Positions 25,332 through 32,670 of a stretch of 64,000 nt of DNA are shown in pieces. The notes under the pieces are model-generated. The model did no database searches, was not told the DNA's origin, and was given only the letters and a program-made list of their open reading frames with translations. The position numbers were made by a program, and so were the translations under genes. Each line of letters begins with the position of its first letter. Position 1 is the stretch's first letter. The DNA is from Desulfosporosinus youngiae DSM 17734. Its GTDB lineage: Bacteria > Bacillota > Desulfitobacteriia > Desulfitobacteriales > Desulfitobacteriaceae. Location of the stretch: the NCBI RefSeq assembly GCF_000244895.1, contig NZ_CM001441.1, forward strand, positions 1,756,226-1,820,225, read 5' to 3'.

Positions 25332-25961
25332 ATGATGATAAGAGAGTCAGGGGAAAGAGGTTATCCAATTTGGGTATTAATGAATCCTAAACACCCTATT
25401 AGTCATGATAATTGGACACCTATCTTAGATGAGATTCAAGACAAAGTATATAGAGAGATGCATACTAGAATTGAAACAAGCGATATTTATTTCAGGAATG
25501 CCGTGACTGATACCAGAATAGTTCCGAATACTTTAAATTGGTGGGGACCCGAAGTTGCCAAAGAAATTGAGTTGTTCAGGGAACTTGCCTTTGAATACAA
25601 ACCGAAGATCCTATTTTCTTTGGGGGCGTTTGCTTACGAATTTCTGAGACGTGTCTATGAGATCAAGCCAGAAAAAGGCCCTAAGGCTTGGAGTAATGCC
25701 ATCTTAGGAGATGAATTTGAAAGATCAATCGAGAACTTTGATATAAACAAAACAAATATAATTCCCTTACTCCATCGGGTTGGGGCAAGTACGAGTTTCG
25801 TTGACACGCAAAATTATTTCTGCAGGAAAGACGGAGAGAATTATTATCGTTATGTCGGTACTAAATTAGCTGAAAAGATTATCGAGAACAAAGACAAGCT
25901 CCATATCTGGATTAATAAGACATCAGTTTCGAAAAAGAATGTCACCCTCATTGCACCTTAG
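25332..25961 (+). CDS. P-family protein 5
   Basis: Fifth paralogue, 209 residues, with GYPIWVLMNPKHP, IYFRNAV, IVPNTLNWWG, ILFSLGAFAYEF, IIPLLHRVG (an H in place of one R) and VGTKLAEKIIENKD. Unlike the other four it has an extra C-terminal tail of about 14 residues (KTSVSKKNVTLIAP) and a shorter N-terminus. ATG 25332 follows GAGGGG. A Usp gene starts 30 bp after the stop, so this locus shows P-family and Usp directly adjacent, downstream of a transporter pair. Confidence 0.7.
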   Translation: MMIRESGERGYPIWVLMNPKHPISHDNWTPILDEIQDKVYREMHTRIETSDIYFRNAVTDTRIVPNTLNWWGPEVAKEIELFRELAFEYKPKILFSLGAFAYEFLRRVYEIKPEKGPKAWSNAILGDEFERSIENFDINKTNIIPLLHRVGASTSFVDTQNYFCRKDGENYYRYVGTKLAEKIIENKDKLHIWINKTSVSKKNVTLIAP

Positions 25962-25990
25962 GGCATCTTTTTAGGAAAGGGGTATTGGCT

Positions 25991-26563
25991 ATGAATGATT
26001 CTAAGTTCAAAGTGCTCCTCTACTTTGATGATTCACAGCAGGCTTTTTATGCAGCTGTTCATACGGCAACCTTATTAAGGAATATGCCTAATATGCATTT
26101 AACTGTAGTACAGGCACAGGAGGGCTGTGAGGATTCAAAGATTACGGAATATAGCTGGCTCGACACAAAAGATTTAGTCAATTGGGCCATGGCAAGAAGT
26201 AATGCCAAAGGTACTGAATATTATTGGCCGATTCGTGCGAATTCGGATTGGATGAAGAGAGTTACTAACGCTTCTAATTCCTCTGTTAAAGACAAGTATC
26301 ATGAAATTCTTTCTAAAACCAACGAAGTATTTTCAGAAAGAGCTGAGGATGTTAGTCATGTTATGATATATTGTAATTCCGGTATTTCCGACACTATAGA
26401 GGCACTCAATGATTATGCAGCAAAAAACTCCTATAATTTAATTATTATGGGGACAAGAGGTCTTAATACTTTGAAGGCTTTGCTTTTCGGTTATTTAGTC
26501 AATAACTCACCAATACCGATGATGTTGGTAAAGAAGCTCCCCCAAGCTTTTATTAAGCACTAA
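25991..26563 (+). CDS. Universal stress protein (Usp copy 3, with insertion)
   Basis: A 190-residue Usp paralogue (FKVLLYFDDSQQAF, LIIMGTRGLNTLKALLFGYL). It is longer than copy 1 because of an insertion near residues 48-75 that repeats the sense of the neighbouring TEY...W segment (TEYSWLD, later TEYYWPI), suggesting an internal duplication. The last Ser/Thr of the ATP loop is Tyr, so nucleotide binding is uncertain. ATG 25991 has AAAGGGG at the right distance; TTG 25985 is too close. Probably one transcript with P5. Confidence 0.8.
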   Translation: MNDSKFKVLLYFDDSQQAFYAAVHTATLLRNMPNMHLTVVQAQEGCEDSKITEYSWLDTKDLVNWAMARSNAKGTEYYWPIRANSDWMKRVTNASNSSVKDKYHEILSKTNEVFSERAEDVSHVMIYCNSGISDTIEALNDYAAKNSYNLIIMGTRGLNTLKALLFGYLVNNSPIPMMLVKKLPQAFIKH

Positions 26564-26600
26564 GTATTTGACAATGGCCGGTCAGCTAATTAAACTTTGA

Positions 26601-26641
26601 AACCACATGCCCTCGAATTTCATTAGGGCATGTGGTTTTCT
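26601..26641 (+). terminator. Intrinsic terminator after P5-usp
   Basis: Perfect 13-bp stem AACCACATGCCCT/AGGGCATGTGGTT (26601-26613, 26625-26637) followed by TTTTC. Confidence 0.85.
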
Positions 26642-26730
26642 AAATAGGATATTTTCCTAAATAAGATGTAGAATCATGGATATATGATTTCTTAATTATA
26701 TATTATATAGAAGGATTAATTGGAGGATTT

Positions 26731-26832
26731 ATGTCTGTACAGCGTAATGACCTGCCTGACATAATGATTAAACCTTATAAACATGATATAATCAATTTTA
26801 TAACTTTAAAAGGTGGAATTTGTTATGATTGA
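26731..26832 (+). CDS. Possible 33-aa peptide coupled to Usp copy 4
   Basis: ATG 26731 has a strong TGGAGG site. The frame ends at TGA 26832, overlapping the next start (26825) by 8 bp, and the next gene's ribosome site (AAAGGTGG) lies inside it. The peptide (MSVQRNDLPDIMIKPYKHD...) is not recognised. Arrangement suggests translational coupling or a leader peptide. Confidence 0.4.
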   Translation: MSVQRNDLPDIMIKPYKHDIINFITLKGGICYD

Positions 26833-27367
26833 CCCTAAATCTCTTAAGGTACTTCTTTACACGGATGGTTCCCCGCATTCGTTTTCTGCGACGGTATATG
26901 CTGCCAGCCTATTTTCTTATATGCCCAATATGCAATTGACTGTTTTGCAAATACGGGAAAGTGTCCAGGGGAATATTACAGGAGATTATAATTTGTTGGA
27001 AACTTGGTCTTCTAATCCGAACACAGACTGGGTGGAGCATTTGGTTGATGAGAAAGATCCGGATTCCGATCGGGGTATTCTTACAAAAACTAATAAAATC
27101 TTTTCTATGAGAGGACACAATGTCAATAGACAGGTGATATACTCCAACTACAATATACCTGATATAACCGATGCAATCATTGATTATGCAACTAAAAAGA
27201 ACTTTGAATTAATTATTATGGGCACGAGGGGATTGACTAGTCTGAAAGGTTTTATTTATGGGAGCTTAGCTCATAACATGCTTAGCAAGTCTGCAATACC
27301 GGTTTTGCTGATTAAAAAGCTGCCTCAGGAGTTTATTGATAATTACTGCTCTGAGGTTGATGCGTGA
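26825..27367 (+). CDS. Universal stress protein (Usp copy 4)
   Basis: A 180-residue paralogue (LKVLLYTDGSPHSF, LIIMGTRGLTSLKGFIYGSL) with the complete G-2x-G-9x-G-S ATP motif, so it is the best candidate for nucleotide binding among the four copies. It shares the KKLPQEFIDNYC tail with copy 1. ATG 26825 has AAAGGTGG upstream; GTG 26813 lies at that site. It follows copy 3 across a terminator, so it is separately transcribed from the short region at 26640-26730. Confidence 0.83.
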   Translation: MIDPKSLKVLLYTDGSPHSFSATVYAASLFSYMPNMQLTVLQIRESVQGNITGDYNLLETWSSNPNTDWVEHLVDEKDPDSDRGILTKTNKIFSMRGHNVNRQVIYSNYNIPDITDAIIDYATKKNFELIIMGTRGLTSLKGFIYGSLAHNMLSKSAIPVLLIKKLPQEFIDNYCSEVDA

Positions 27368-27780
27368 GCAAATGCTGCGCTTATGTTGGGATTATTATGA
27401 TTCAAAAGGTTTGGCCGCATTGAACGGAGCAGGGTAATTTTTGTTGAGATAATACCAGGGCTGACGATATCGGGGTAGCCGCCTGTGCCGCTGTCCAGCA
27501 CCATCAGAGGATGAAAATGAGAGCATCCGGGGTTGGGCAGCTTCGCCCACATCCGCTCACCGCAGCATTCCGAGGCTCGCCCACTCGCCGGTGCGGGACT
27601 CCGCCAAACCTCAGGGTAGTACCTGATGTGAACCCGTGGCTCCGTTTCCCCGCACCGTCTTGTGGGCTTTTACCGCCTCTCCATGCAATGGGTTCGCTTC
27701 TGTGGACGAAGCTGCCCTGCTTGCGGGTCGGTGAGATTTTTCAGGGTAGTTTTGGGAAGTGCTTTTCAAGATGAGTTTTT
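27368..27780. other. GC-rich anomalous stretch, possible mobile-element remnant
   Basis: About 27440-27740 is clearly richer in G+C than its neighbours. Only short frames exist on either strand (a minus-strand frame 27343-27552 and a plus-strand frame 27511-27774), with no family or ribosome site recognised. Best read as a decayed insertion or foreign fragment at the edge of the transport island. Confidence 0.4.
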
Positions 27781-27797
27781 CAGTGTAGAAATAGAAG

Positions 27798-27838
27798 CTA
27801 GCCCGGGAGAGATAACTTAGCTCTTCTGGGCTAGTTTA
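27798..27838 (+). terminator. Hairpin upstream of the TerD gene
   Basis: CTAGCCC/GGGCTAG outer stem (27798-27804, 27828-27834) with an inner GAGAG/CTCTT pair, followed by TTTACT. About 200 bp before the TerD start. Confidence 0.6.
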
Positions 27839-28039
27839 CTATGAATACTTCTTCAGGAGCATTAAGGAAGAGAATCTTAGAGAATGGATACTCAAGTTTG
27901 AGTGTTTGCTTGTGCTTGGCTTGATATGGTAAAATGCTCTTAATTAAGAAGGGATTGTCTTGTAAATCTTATTTTAAAAGAGAAATTTGAGTGCAAGTTT
28001 TTAATACTAGAGTATAGAGCAGGAAAGGCAGGAAACATA

Positions 28040-29470
28040 ATGGCAGTAAGACTTAGTAAAGGGCAGAAAGTAGACCTTACAAAAACTAATCCTAATCTCA
28101 AGGAAATTATCGTTGGGTTGGGGTGGGCTTCTAATCCGGCAGCCAGTAACTATGATTATGATTTGGATGCTTCGGCTTTTTTAGTAGGCTCTGATGGCAA
28201 GGTAAGGGATGAAAACGATTTTGTGTTTTATAATAATCCTTCCGGAGGTCAGGGTTCAGTCAAGCACAGCGGGGATCATAAGAAAGGTTCCGGCGAGGGG
28301 GATGACGAGCAGATTCGTATTAACCTGTCAGCGGTTCCCGGGCATATCCAGAGAATTTCGTTTACGATTACGATTAATGATGCTCAAATGAAGCGACAAA
28401 GTTTTGGAGATATAAAGAACTCCTACGTGAGGATTCTTAATGCCAGTACCAATGAATTACTTCTTAAATATGAACTGGGTCAGGAATTTTCTGTGGAAAC
28501 AGCCATTGTTGCTGCCGAAATTTACCGTCATGCCGGGGAGTGGAAATTTAATGCCATTGGGAGCGGGTTTCAAGGCGGCCTGGCTGCTCTATGCCGTAAT
28601 TTTGGCCTGGAAGTTGAGGGAGAACAATCCTCACAGGGTGTCAATAATTCCATGAATACGGGCTATGGAAATACTGCAAATCCGAACTTTGGCAGTCCGG
28701 GACCGGTCAGCTCCCCGGTGCCTTACAGCGGTTCCGGGAACACCCGGAATAGCTCCTATTCCCATGCTCAAAATAGTTCGTATGGGAATAATAACTCCCA
28801 ATCCTTTGGACAGAGCGGTGGGTATCGTCCGGATCAAGGGGGCATGGTCTGCCCGCGCTGCCATTCGCATCAGGTAACAGCCGGTAAGAAAGGGTTTGGT
28901 CTTGGCAAGGCTGCAATCGGGGGGGTTTTATTAGGTCCGGTCGGGCTCTTAGCCGGGTTTATTGGAAGTAAAAATATGGAGTTCGTCTGCATGAGCTGCA
29001 AAGAACGGTGGAATTCAGGCAGCAACGCGAACACTGCTGAATGGCTGCAAAGACAAACCGAAAATGCCCGCAATATCGTGAACAAATATATGGGGAAAGA
29101 TCTGACGGAAGCTTTGGTTGCCGGCAGCGCTTTGGTGGCTTTAGCAGACGGAGTTATCGAACCGGCAGAAAGGCAGAAGCTCATAGATTATTTCCGTACT
29201 AGCCAGGAGATGCGCGGCATTAATATTAATGAAGTAGATTCTCGTTTTAATTACTATATTCAGCGGATTCAAAGTGATCATATGCTGGGCAAGGCTGAAG
29301 CTTTAAGGACCATTGGCAAATTAGCGAGTAAACCTGAAGCTGCCCGCTTAGTCGTCCGATTGTGTTGTGCAATAGGTTTTGCTGACGGAGAATTTGCTCC
29401 GGTGGAGAAGCAAGTTGTCGAGGAGATTTGCCGCGAGGTTCACTTGGACCCCAGAGAGTTTGTATTTTAG
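28040..29470 (+). CDS. TerD domain, zinc ribbon and TerB-like domain protein
   Basis: A 476-residue stress protein of the tellurite-resistance group. Residues ~1-190 are a TerD domain, with the calcium-type acidic block YDLDASAFLVGSDGKVRD. Residues ~200-265 are a Ser/Asn/Gly-rich linker. Residues ~270-330 form a zinc ribbon with two Cys pairs (CPRC, CMSC) around a hydrophobic glycine hairpin (GGVLLGPVGLLAGFIG). Residues ~345-476 look like TerB (ADGVIEPAERQKL, ADGEFAPVEKQV). The start ATG 28040 has AGGAAAGG ahead. TerD and TerB are usually separate proteins, so this fusion is notable. YceG and TelA homologues lie 28 kb downstream. Confidence 0.85.
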   Translation: MAVRLSKGQKVDLTKTNPNLKEIIVGLGWASNPAASNYDYDLDASAFLVGSDGKVRDENDFVFYNNPSGGQGSVKHSGDHKKGSGEGDDEQIRINLSAVPGHIQRISFTITINDAQMKRQSFGDIKNSYVRILNASTNELLLKYELGQEFSVETAIVAAEIYRHAGEWKFNAIGSGFQGGLAALCRNFGLEVEGEQSSQGVNNSMNTGYGNTANPNFGSPGPVSSPVPYSGSGNTRNSSYSHAQNSSYGNNNSQSFGQSGGYRPDQGGMVCPRCHSHQVTAGKKGFGLGKAAIGGVLLGPVGLLAGFIGSKNMEFVCMSCKERWNSGSNANTAEWLQRQTENARNIVNKYMGKDLTEALVAGSALVALADGVIEPAERQKLIDYFRTSQEMRGININEVDSRFNYYIQRIQSDHMLGKAEALRTIGKLASKPEAARLVVRLCCAIGFADGEFAPVEKQVVEEICREVHLDPREFVF

Positions 29471-29480
29471 AGTGCTTAAA

Positions 29481-29508
29481 GGGCCGAATGATTTATATTC
29501 GGCCCAAG
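29481..29508 (+). terminator. Hairpin after the TerD gene
   Basis: Perfect 9-bp stem GGGCCGAAT/ATTCGGCCC (29481-29489, 29497-29505). Confidence 0.65.
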
Positions 29509-29551
29509 CTTTAACTATAAATTATAGCCTTTATGAAACAATATCTGGTTA

Positions 29552-29608
29552 GTTGCATAACTGATGCAATGTAGCTATTATGCAACTAAAATGTTGATCT
29601 AATGCAAC
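29552..29608 (+). promoter_or_regulatory. TTGCAT-type upstream activator sites
   Basis: GTTGCATAACTGATGCAA (29552-29569) is an inverted pair of TTGCAT. A second, looser pair ATGCAAC...ATGCAAC ends at 29608. They lie ~120-175 bp upstream of the sigma-54 promoter at 29725, the right range for enhancer-binding protein sites. Confidence 0.6.
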
Positions 29609-29645
29609 TTACCCATGAGAAAGGCCGACCGGAAACTGGACGAGA

Positions 29646-29696
29646 GCAGGCCCTAATTAACCTAATTTTCAGTAAATTAGGTTAATTAGGGCCTGC
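29646..29696. repeat. 23-bp perfect inverted repeat between enhancer and promoter
   Basis: Arms 29646-29668 and 29674-29696 are exact complements, with a 5-nt loop. It is not needed as the TerD terminator, which lies at 29481, and no T-tract follows. Confidence 0.8.
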
Positions 29697-29724
29697 TGTA
29701 ATTTTATAGTTTTGGTTCAGACTT

Positions 29725-29742
29725 TTGGTATGAATCTTGCTT
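29725..29742 (+). promoter_or_regulatory. Sigma-54 promoter of the MCP-like/PrpR-like operon
   Basis: TTGGTATGAATCTTGCTT: GG at 29727-29728 and GC at 29739-29740, exactly 10 bp between, as in -24/-12 promoters. The gene starts ~70 bp downstream. Confidence 0.8.
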
Positions 29743-29812
29743 AATTAATCTTTCAAGAGAATCATATCACCGAAGGAAGCTATAGTGCTCAATGCTGGGG
29801 GAGGACTAGAGA

Positions 29813-30634
29813 ATGAATCTGGAACAGGCAGTAGTCATGGCTCCATGGATGCAGGATTATTATGCTGAGGATATCACGGTTGTTGTCTCCGGTCTCGAAA
29901 AGGTTATACTGGCGATCAATCATAAGAATTTAGATTTAGGCGTACAGAAAGATGAACCTACGAGCGAAAAAACAGTTACTTATCGATGCATGAAAGAGAG
30001 GCGAAGACTTGTAGCCCGGGTACCGTTAGAAGCATCCCAGTTTGCCATCTCATATATAGCAATCGCCAACCCATTATGGGATAGCGGCGAGTTAGTAGGC
30101 GCCATGACCGTGGTAATATCCGATAAACGGTATGACACCCTGAAGAAAGTTGGTATAAATTTATTGGAGCTTGTAAAAAGCAGCCATACCGTGTCTGAGG
30201 AACTCGCTGCCTCAAGTCAGGAGCTTGCTGCCACAGCTAGGAGTATGGAGAGCGGGACCTCAATTGCTCAGCTTGGACTGGAAAAAATCAATCAGATATC
30301 CCAAGATATCCGTAAAATATCCACTCAAACCAGTATTCTGGGACTAAATGCCTCCATCGAGGCTGCAAGGGCAGGTGAGAATGGCAGAGGGTTTGCAGTT
30401 GTGGCCGATGAGATCAGGAAGTTATCTGAGGGTACAAAACAATCCACCTTAGGTATAGCTAAGGATATTGCAGAAGTGAATGTCACGATCAGCGGTTTAA
30501 TAGAGTACATTAATCAGTTGGCGCTGGTCAGTGAGAATCAAGCGGTTGAAGTTATCAATCTGACCCAGGCTTTGGGCGAAATAGCTAAGATGGCCAAAGA
30601 CTTAGTGAGCCATGGAGATTCGAAGGAAAATTAA
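29813..30634 (+). CDS. Soluble methyl-accepting-type signalling protein
   Basis: A 273-residue protein without membrane segments. The C-terminal half carries the chemoreceptor signalling hairpin (SILGLNASIEAARAGENGRG, VADEIRKLSEGTK). The N-terminal ~120 residues form a small sensor region that may be PAS/GAF-like. It is much shorter than a standard receptor (about 500-600 residues) and probably acts in the cytoplasm. It is first in a sigma-54-driven unit with the PrpR-like activator gene 33 bp downstream, so it may help cells respond to the substrate whose catabolism is encoded here. ATG 29813 follows GGGGAGG. Confidence 0.8.
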   Translation: MNLEQAVVMAPWMQDYYAEDITVVVSGLEKVILAINHKNLDLGVQKDEPTSEKTVTYRCMKERRRLVARVPLEASQFAISYIAIANPLWDSGELVGAMTVVISDKRYDTLKKVGINLLELVKSSHTVSEELAASSQELAATARSMESGTSIAQLGLEKINQISQDIRKISTQTSILGLNASIEAARAGENGRGFAVVADEIRKLSEGTKQSTLGIAKDIAEVNVTISGLIEYINQLALVSENQAVEVINLTQALGEIAKMAKDLVSHGDSKEN

Positions 30635-30667
30635 TCAAACTTAATCTATTGTCATGGAGGGGTGTAT

Positions 30668-32269
30668 ATGCTTGCTGAGATAGTCCTTACTTCGCCTAAC
30701 AAAGAAGTGACTCAACTCGTTGAAAAAATCCGTAAAGAGCTGAATGTCCAGGTGACTGTTGTTGAAACTTCATTTGAGGCCGCTGTTGCCGTGGTTAAGG
30801 GGATCTTATCCCAAGACCCTGACCGCATCAGAGTAATAGCCAGTGGAGGCGCTACTTTGGAGCTTTTACGCCAAGAATTCCCTTCCGCACATTTGGTTAG
30901 TGTACATCCAACTGAGTACGATATAGTCTTGGCGTTGGACCAAGCTAAAATGTTGGGCAAAGAAGTCGGTCTATTACTCGCGGGATCTGAGAATGTGCCT
31001 GTTATCGATAAGCTTAGCGCTGTCCTTGGCCTGGAGGTAAAGGTGTATGTCTATAATAGTTGGCAGGAACTTGAGCTTCAAGTTATCAAGGCCCGCCGGG
31101 ACGGCAATAAAGTTGTGCTGGGTGTGGGGGAAAAGATCTCATCTTTGGTAAGCAAGAAAGGCTTGCACTACATTCCTGTCTCAGCGGGAGAGAATACCCT
31201 CAGAAATGCGCTGGGATGGGCTAAAGCTATTATAGAAGCTGAGAGCCGAGAGAAAAGCAAAGTCAAAAAAGAATTCCCCGCCAGAGGATTAGTTGCTAAA
31301 TATTGTTTTAAGGATATCATCCATGTCAATAACAAAATGTCTGCCGTTATTGCCAAGGCAAAAAAGTATGCCGCCACTGATTGTACCGTGCTTATCCGGG
31401 GAGAGAGTGGAACGGGAAAGGAACTGCTTGCTCAAAGTATGCATAATGAGAATAGTGTGAGGCGTAAAGGACCATTTGTAGCGGTAAACTGTGCTTCTCT
31501 GGATGACAGCTTATTTAAAAGTGAGCTTTTCGGTTACACAGAAGGGTCTTTTACCGGTGCGAGTAAAGGAGGAAAACCTGGATTATTTGAATTGGCCAAT
31601 GGAGGAACTCTATTCTTAGATGAGATTGGGAAAATGAAAATGGAACAACAGGGTAACCTGTTGAGGGTGCTGCAGGAAAAGGAAGTGCGCAGGATTGGAA
31701 GTGATCGGACAATTTCGGTGGATGTTCGAGTAATTGCGGCTTCGAATGAAGACTTGGAAGATTTAATCAGTGAGAAACTATTCAGAGAAGATTTATATTT
31801 CCGTTTAAACGTCTTAAAGTTAGCCTTACCGTCTCTGCGCGAGAGAAGAGAGGATATTCCCAGTCAGGCCGCGTTCTTCCTGCGGAAGTTTTCTGATAAA
31901 TATGGCAAATCAATCTATAGTTTGCCGTCGTTTGTTTTGAAGAAGCTTGCCAATCTGGAGTGGCCAGGCAATAGCAGGCAGCTGGAGCATTTTTTGGAGA
32001 GATGCGTAGTGCTGGCTGATGATGAAAGAGGTATACCGGGTATTGTGATGGAATTATTGGAAGAGGAATTCTTGGAAACCGCCTTTCCCGGTAATGGTGA
32101 CCATAAAGCCGCCGAAGATCAAATCAGCGTATGTATCAGCACTTTAGCGGAAATGAACTCCGAAATTGTGCGCAGAATGAGTGCCAAGGCCAAACTAAGC
32201 AACAGCGAACTAGCTTTGAAGCTCGGCATTAGCAGGCCTACCTTGTCGAAAATGTTAAACTATAAATAA
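30668..32269 (+). CDS. PrpR-like sigma-54-dependent activator
   Basis: A 533-residue enhancer-binding protein. The first ~190 residues match the PrpR N-terminal sensor type (IRVIASGGATLELLRQ), which in PrpR senses a metabolite such as 2-methylcitrate. A AAA+ domain follows with GESGTGKE, the contact loop written GSFTGA (Ala to Ser at position 2) and LFLDEIGKM. The C-terminus is a short helix-turn-helix (NSELALKLGISRPTLSKML). ATG 30668 follows GGAGGGG; GTG 30662 overlaps the site. It is downstream of its own sigma-54 promoter at 29725, which suggests autoregulation, and adjacent to the TTGCAT sites it may bind. Confidence 0.87.
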   Translation: MLAEIVLTSPNKEVTQLVEKIRKELNVQVTVVETSFEAAVAVVKGILSQDPDRIRVIASGGATLELLRQEFPSAHLVSVHPTEYDIVLALDQAKMLGKEVGLLLAGSENVPVIDKLSAVLGLEVKVYVYNSWQELELQVIKARRDGNKVVLGVGEKISSLVSKKGLHYIPVSAGENTLRNALGWAKAIIEAESREKSKVKKEFPARGLVAKYCFKDIIHVNNKMSAVIAKAKKYAATDCTVLIRGESGTGKELLAQSMHNENSVRRKGPFVAVNCASLDDSLFKSELFGYTEGSFTGASKGGKPGLFELANGGTLFLDEIGKMKMEQQGNLLRVLQEKEVRRIGSDRTISVDVRVIAASNEDLEDLISEKLFREDLYFRLNVLKLALPSLRERREDIPSQAAFFLRKFSDKYGKSIYSLPSFVLKKLANLEWPGNSRQLEHFLERCVVLADDERGIPGIVMELLEEEFLETAFPGNGDHKAAEDQISVCISTLAEMNSEIVRRMSAKAKLSNSELALKLGISRPTLSKMLNYK

Positions 32270-32305
32270 GATTTGAATGAGTTTAAGAGTGTTAGTGCAA
32301 TCATA

Positions 32306-32350
32306 AGGGTTCTCATTCCACCGCCAAAGTGGAGTGAGAACTCTTGTAGT
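32306..32350 (+). terminator. Hairpin after the PrpR-like gene
   Basis: AGGGTTCTCATTCCAC (32306-32321) pairs with GTGGAGTGAGAACTCT (32329-32344) with G-T pairs. No long T-tract. Confidence 0.65.
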
Positions 32351-32430
32351 TTAGTTGTTTAGGATCAGCCCTTTAGGTATGTGCGTATAGAGTTGATGGG
32401 TGCGAGGAAAGTAAGCGAGTGGTAAAATAT

Positions 32431-32457
32431 TTTACAACAGATGTAAGAATATTTACA
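32431..32457 (+). promoter_or_regulatory. TTTACA-type upstream activator site 1
   Basis: TTTACAA, 6 nt, then AAGAATATTTACA. It lies 84 bp upstream of the sigma-54 promoter at 32541. The same two half-sites occur before three other sigma-54 promoters. Confidence 0.7.
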
Positions 32458-32540
32458 ATTTAAAAAAATTAATAGGAACTATTTTTCTTCGGACAAGCCG
32501 GAACAAGCTGAATTAAAGGGTTTTGTCAAGTTTAGGGGCT

Positions 32541-32558
32541 ATGGCATAGAACTTGCAT
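32541..32558 (+). promoter_or_regulatory. Sigma-54 promoter of the MFS gene at 32671
   Basis: ATGGCATAGAACTTGCAT: GG at 32543-32544 and GC at 32555-32556, 10 bp between. Confidence 0.8.
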
Positions 32559-32609
32559 CCTAACAATTAATTGAATAATTCAAAATAGTCAAAAAGAGAG
32601 GTGTGATTA

Positions 32610-32657
32610 ATGCTCAGTTTTTCCGACACTATTTCCGGCGAGATATTAGTAATATGA
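32610..32657 (+). CDS. Possible 15-aa leader peptide
   Basis: ATG 32610 with GAGAGGTG upstream encodes MLSFSDTISGEILVI and stops 13 bp before the MFS gene start. Too short to judge beyond its ribosome site; may couple translation. Confidence 0.25.
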   Translation: MLSFSDTISGEILVI

Positions 32658-32670
32658 GGAGGAAAGAGAG

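Noticed and set aside
27511-27774. 87-codon frame in the GC-rich patch.
   Set aside because: No ribosome site and a proline/arginine-rich, low-quality sequence typical of chance frames in GC-rich DNA.
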